Of a stretch of 64,000 nucleotides of DNA, positions 62,317 through 64,000 are shown piece by piece. Every line of letters starts with the position of its first letter. Positions within the stretch are counted from its first letter, which is position 1. This DNA is from Streptomyces vietnamensis (GTDB lineage: Bacteria; Actinomycetota; Actinomycetes; Streptomycetales; Streptomycetaceae): positions 310,001 to 374,000 of the forward strand of contig NZ_CP010407.1 of the NCBI RefSeq assembly GCF_000830005.1, in the 5' to 3' direction. A model generated the notes under the pieces. The model was not told the origin of the DNA. It did no database searches and worked only from the letters and a program-made list of their open reading frames with translations. The translations under genes and the position numbers were made by a program.

Positions 62317-63183
62317 TCAGCGGCTCAGCGTGGTCTCCCGGTCCAGGTGCGACAGCTTCTCCGGGTTGCGCACGGCGTACAGACCGGTGATGAGGCCCTC
62401 GTCGATCCGCAGTGCCAGGACCGTGTCGATCTCGCCGTCCCGTCGGACGATCAGCGCCGGGTCGCCGTTGACCCGTGCGGGCTGGAGCACCGTCGTGGCC
62501 GCGAGCCGGCCCAGGAGGCCCGCCACCTGTTCGGCCCCTACGACGGGCTCGAGTGCGGCCCGTACGACTCCGCCGCCGTCGGTCAGCAGGACGACGTCCG
62601 GCGCGAGGACGTCGAGCAGGCGTTGCAGGTCGCCCGTCTCGACCGCCCGGCGGAACGCCTCGACGGTGCGGCGGGTCTCCGCGGCGGAGGCGACCCCACG
62701 GGGCCGGCGCGCGGCGACGTGGGCGCGTGCCCGGTGGGCGATCTGGCGGACCGCGGCCGGGGTCTTGCCGACGGCTTCGGCGATCTCGTCGTACGCCAGG
62801 TCGAACACCTCGCGCAGGACGAACACCGCCCGCTCGGTCGGGGTGAGGGTCTCCAGGACGAGGAGCATCGCCATCGACACGCTGTCGGCCAGCTCGGCGT
62901 CCTCGGCCACGTCGGGCGCGGTCAGCAGCGGCTCGGGCAGCCAGGGGCCGAGGTAGGACTCCTTGCGGCGGCCGAGGGTGCGCAGATGGGTGAGCGCCTG
63001 GCGCGTGGTGATCCGGACGAGGTACGCGCGCCGGTCCCGCACGGTGCCGAGGTCGACACCCACCCATTTCAGCCAGGTCTCCTGCAGGACGTCCTCCGCG
63101 TCGGCGGCCGAGCCGAGCATCTCGTAGGCGACGGTGAACAGCAGTCTGCGGTGGGCGACGAACGCCTCGGTGACGTCATTCAT
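62317..63183 (-). CDS. ECF41-family RNA polymerase sigma factor
   Basis: 288 residues from ATG 63183 with GGGGAG upstream. Region 2: FVAHRRLLFTVAYEMLGSAA, DAEDVLQETWLKWV. Region 4: LTPTERAVFVLREVFDLAYD, EIAEAVGKTPAAVRQIAHRA. A SnoaL-like C-terminal domain follows (TVEAFRRAVETGDLQRLLDV) with LTDGGG and the ECF41 hallmark NPEKL (usually NPDKL). The extension controls activity in place of an anti-sigma factor. Divergent from an AhpD-like gene with an ECF41-type promoter, the standard arrangement. Confidence 0.93.
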   Translation of the reverse strand: MNDVTEAFVAHRRLLFTVAYEMLGSAADAEDVLQETWLKWVGVDLGTVRDRRAYLVRITTRQALTHLRTLGRRKESYLGPWLPEPLLTAPDVAEDAELADSVSMAMLLVLETLTPTERAVFVLREVFDLAYDEIAEAVGKTPAAVRQIAHRARAHVAARRPRGVASAAETRRTVEAFRRAVETGDLQRLLDVLAPDVVLLTDGGGVVRAALEPVVGAEQVAGLLGRLAATTVLQPARVNGDPALIVRRDGEIDTVLALRIDEGLITGLYAVRNPEKLSHLDRETTLSR

Positions 63184-63252
63184 GCTCCCCAGACGCCGGC
63201 CGTCGTCGTTCTGTGACATCGGCGGCCGGTGACTCACGCCACAGCGCCGTGT

Positions 63253-63279
63253 CGTCACAGGGGGCGGGGCGCCGGCGTC
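63253..63279 (+). promoter_or_regulatory. ECF41-type promoter
   Basis: CGTCACA (63253-63259), 16-base spacer, CGTC (63276-63279). One mismatch from the published ECF41 consensus TGTCACA-N16-CGTC. It lies 52 bases ahead of the AhpD-like ATG, on its strand, and in front of no other gene. Confidence 0.75.
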
Positions 63280-63330
63280 TTGTGTTCACCCCGTGCGACA
63301 GCGCACGACATCACGAATGAGGACGGCGTC

Positions 63331-63810
63331 ATGGAACCCCGTTTCAACCTGTTCGACAGCCCGACCGCCGCGAAGGTCGCCAAGCGGTTCTACAACACCT
63401 CGCTGGTCCTGGAGGAGTCGACCCTGCCGAGGTCCCTGCGGGAGCTGGTGCAGCTGCGGGTCAGCCAGATCAACGGCTGCGGCTTCTGCGTGGACGCCCA
63501 TGCCAAGGAGGCCGCGGCCGAGGGCGAGACCGCGGTCCGGCTCAGCCTGGTCGCCACCTGGCGGCACAGCACCGTGTTCACCGAGGCCGAGCGGGCCGCG
63601 CTGGCGCTCGCCGAGGAGGGCACCCGGCTCGGCGACCGGGGCGTGTCCGACGAGACCTGGGCCGAGGTGCGCAAGCACTACGACGACGACCAGATCGGTG
63701 CCCTGGTCTGCGTCGTCTCCCTGATCAACGCGGCCACCCGGATGAACGTGATCGTGCACAACCCGGGCGGCTCGTACGAGCCCGGGTTGTTCGCCCGTAC
63801 GGCCGGCTGA
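63331..63810 (+). CDS. AhpD-like carboxymuconolactone decarboxylase family protein
   Basis: 159 residues. SLRELVQLRVSQINGCGFCV, then DAHAKEAAAEGE, contains the CxxC...H motif (CGFCVDAH) of AhpD/CMD proteins with peroxidase-reducing activity. RLSLVATWRHSTVFTEAERA and LINAATRMNVIVHNPGG fit the family. A typical ECF41 target (COE proteins: CMD, oxidoreductase or epimerase). GAGGAC lies ahead of the ATG. Confidence 0.92.
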   Translation: MEPRFNLFDSPTAAKVAKRFYNTSLVLEESTLPRSLRELVQLRVSQINGCGFCVDAHAKEAAAEGETAVRLSLVATWRHSTVFTEAERAALALAEEGTRLGDRGVSDETWAEVRKHYDDDQIGALVCVVSLINAATRMNVIVHNPGGSYEPGLFARTAG

Positions 63811-63826
63811 CCGGCGCCACGCACGC

Positions 63827-63864
63827 GGGCCCGTCCCGGGGTCGTTCGATCCCGGGGCGGGCCC
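63827..63864. terminator. Bidirectional terminator
   Basis: GGGCCCGTCCCGGG (63827-63840) pairs with CCCGGGGCGGGCCC (63851-63864), a 14-bp stem with one wobble and a 10-base loop, between convergent genes. Confidence 0.82.
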
Positions 63865-63884
63865 TCCGCGTCGGGCGTTCCGTG

Positions 63885-64000
63885 TCAGCCCTGTTCCTGC
63901 GGCTCTCCGCTCCGGGCGGCCGCCCGGTCCCGGACGTGGCGGCGCAGGCCGTCGAGGGACACGTCCTCCAGGCTGTCCGCGAAGATCCGGTCCGGGCCCG
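63885..64000 (-). CDS. C-terminal end of an unknown protein
   Basis: The minus-strand frame entering from the right edge reads GPDRIFADSLEDVSLDGLRR, then HVRDRAAARSGEPQEQG and a stop at 63885. About 37 codons only. The charged, helical tail after a shared terminator is consistent with a real gene end. Family cannot be named. Confidence 0.55.
   Translation of the reverse strand, partial: GPDRIFADSLEDVSLDGLRRHVRDRAAARSGEPQEQG

Noticed and set aside
1..64000. rRNA operons, intact tRNA genes, riboswitches or a replication origin
   Set aside because: None was seen by eye on either strand; only the degenerate element at 39246 resembles a tRNA.

Overview
The window reads as chromosomal DNA of a Streptomyces or close relative. 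GC is very high, third codon positions are almost all G/C, GTG starts are common, and the gene content is typical of that group: LysR, XRE, AraC and ECF41 regulators, STAS proteins, an M4 protease, a DUF4232 lipoprotein, and a cytoplasmic-type contractile injection system (CIS). No rRNA, intact tRNA or CRISPR array was seen.

Layout. 1-0.5 kb: the start of an M4 (thermolysin-type) protease running off the left edge. 0.8-5.1 kb: a LysR regulator, then a sulfane-sulfur/persulfide module (metallo-beta-lactamase/double rhodanese, rhodanese-DUF2892, TauE-type exporter) flanked by three near-identical CsoR/CstR-type palindromes. 5.3-7.3 kb: a DoxX-like membrane protein, a divergent cysteine-rich HTH regulator and a DUF4232 lipoprotein. 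7.4-7.7 kb: an IS5-type scar. 7.7-37.0 kb: a CIS locus. One long minus-strand run (26.2 to 7.7 kb) encodes sheath, tube, small assembly proteins, a 975-residue VQR-repeat protein, a second tube protein, LysM adaptor, VgrG-like spike, PAAR tip, gp25, baseplate J, tail protein I, a zinc-ribbon/membrane/glycan-binding protein and a 1717-residue putative cargo built of about six degenerate repeats. A DUF4157 protein is divergent from the sheath. The AAA+ ATPase, DUF4255 cap and a secreted PD40 protein form a second minus-strand set, followed by an orphan LuxR regulator and a divergent membrane protein. A shared GCATTGCCCTC-like motif occurs in two divergent promoter regions of this locus.

37.0-45.9 kb is a scarred region: fragments of discoidin, ISL3, IS5-type (two), IS630 and PP2C genes, a degenerate tRNA-like element, and a barstar gene whose 3' end runs into an IS scar. 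It also carries intact STAS genes, a phosphatase-like gene and a tandem pair of subtilases, of which the second has lost its catalytic His, Asn and Ser. 46.0-47.9 kb: SDR and XRE regulator, divergent. 48.1-53.1 kb: a complete class IV lanthipeptide cluster of the venezuelin type (LanL, 51-residue precursor, ABC ATPase, permease). 53.2-64.0 kb: ordinary accessory genes (SDR/LysR pair, vWA protein, HAD hydrolase, Sir2, AraC/NmrA pair, alpha/beta hydrolase) and an ECF41 sigma factor divergent from an AhpD-like gene preceded by an ECF41-type promoter.

All functional calls come from reading the translations and motifs by eye. No database search was run.
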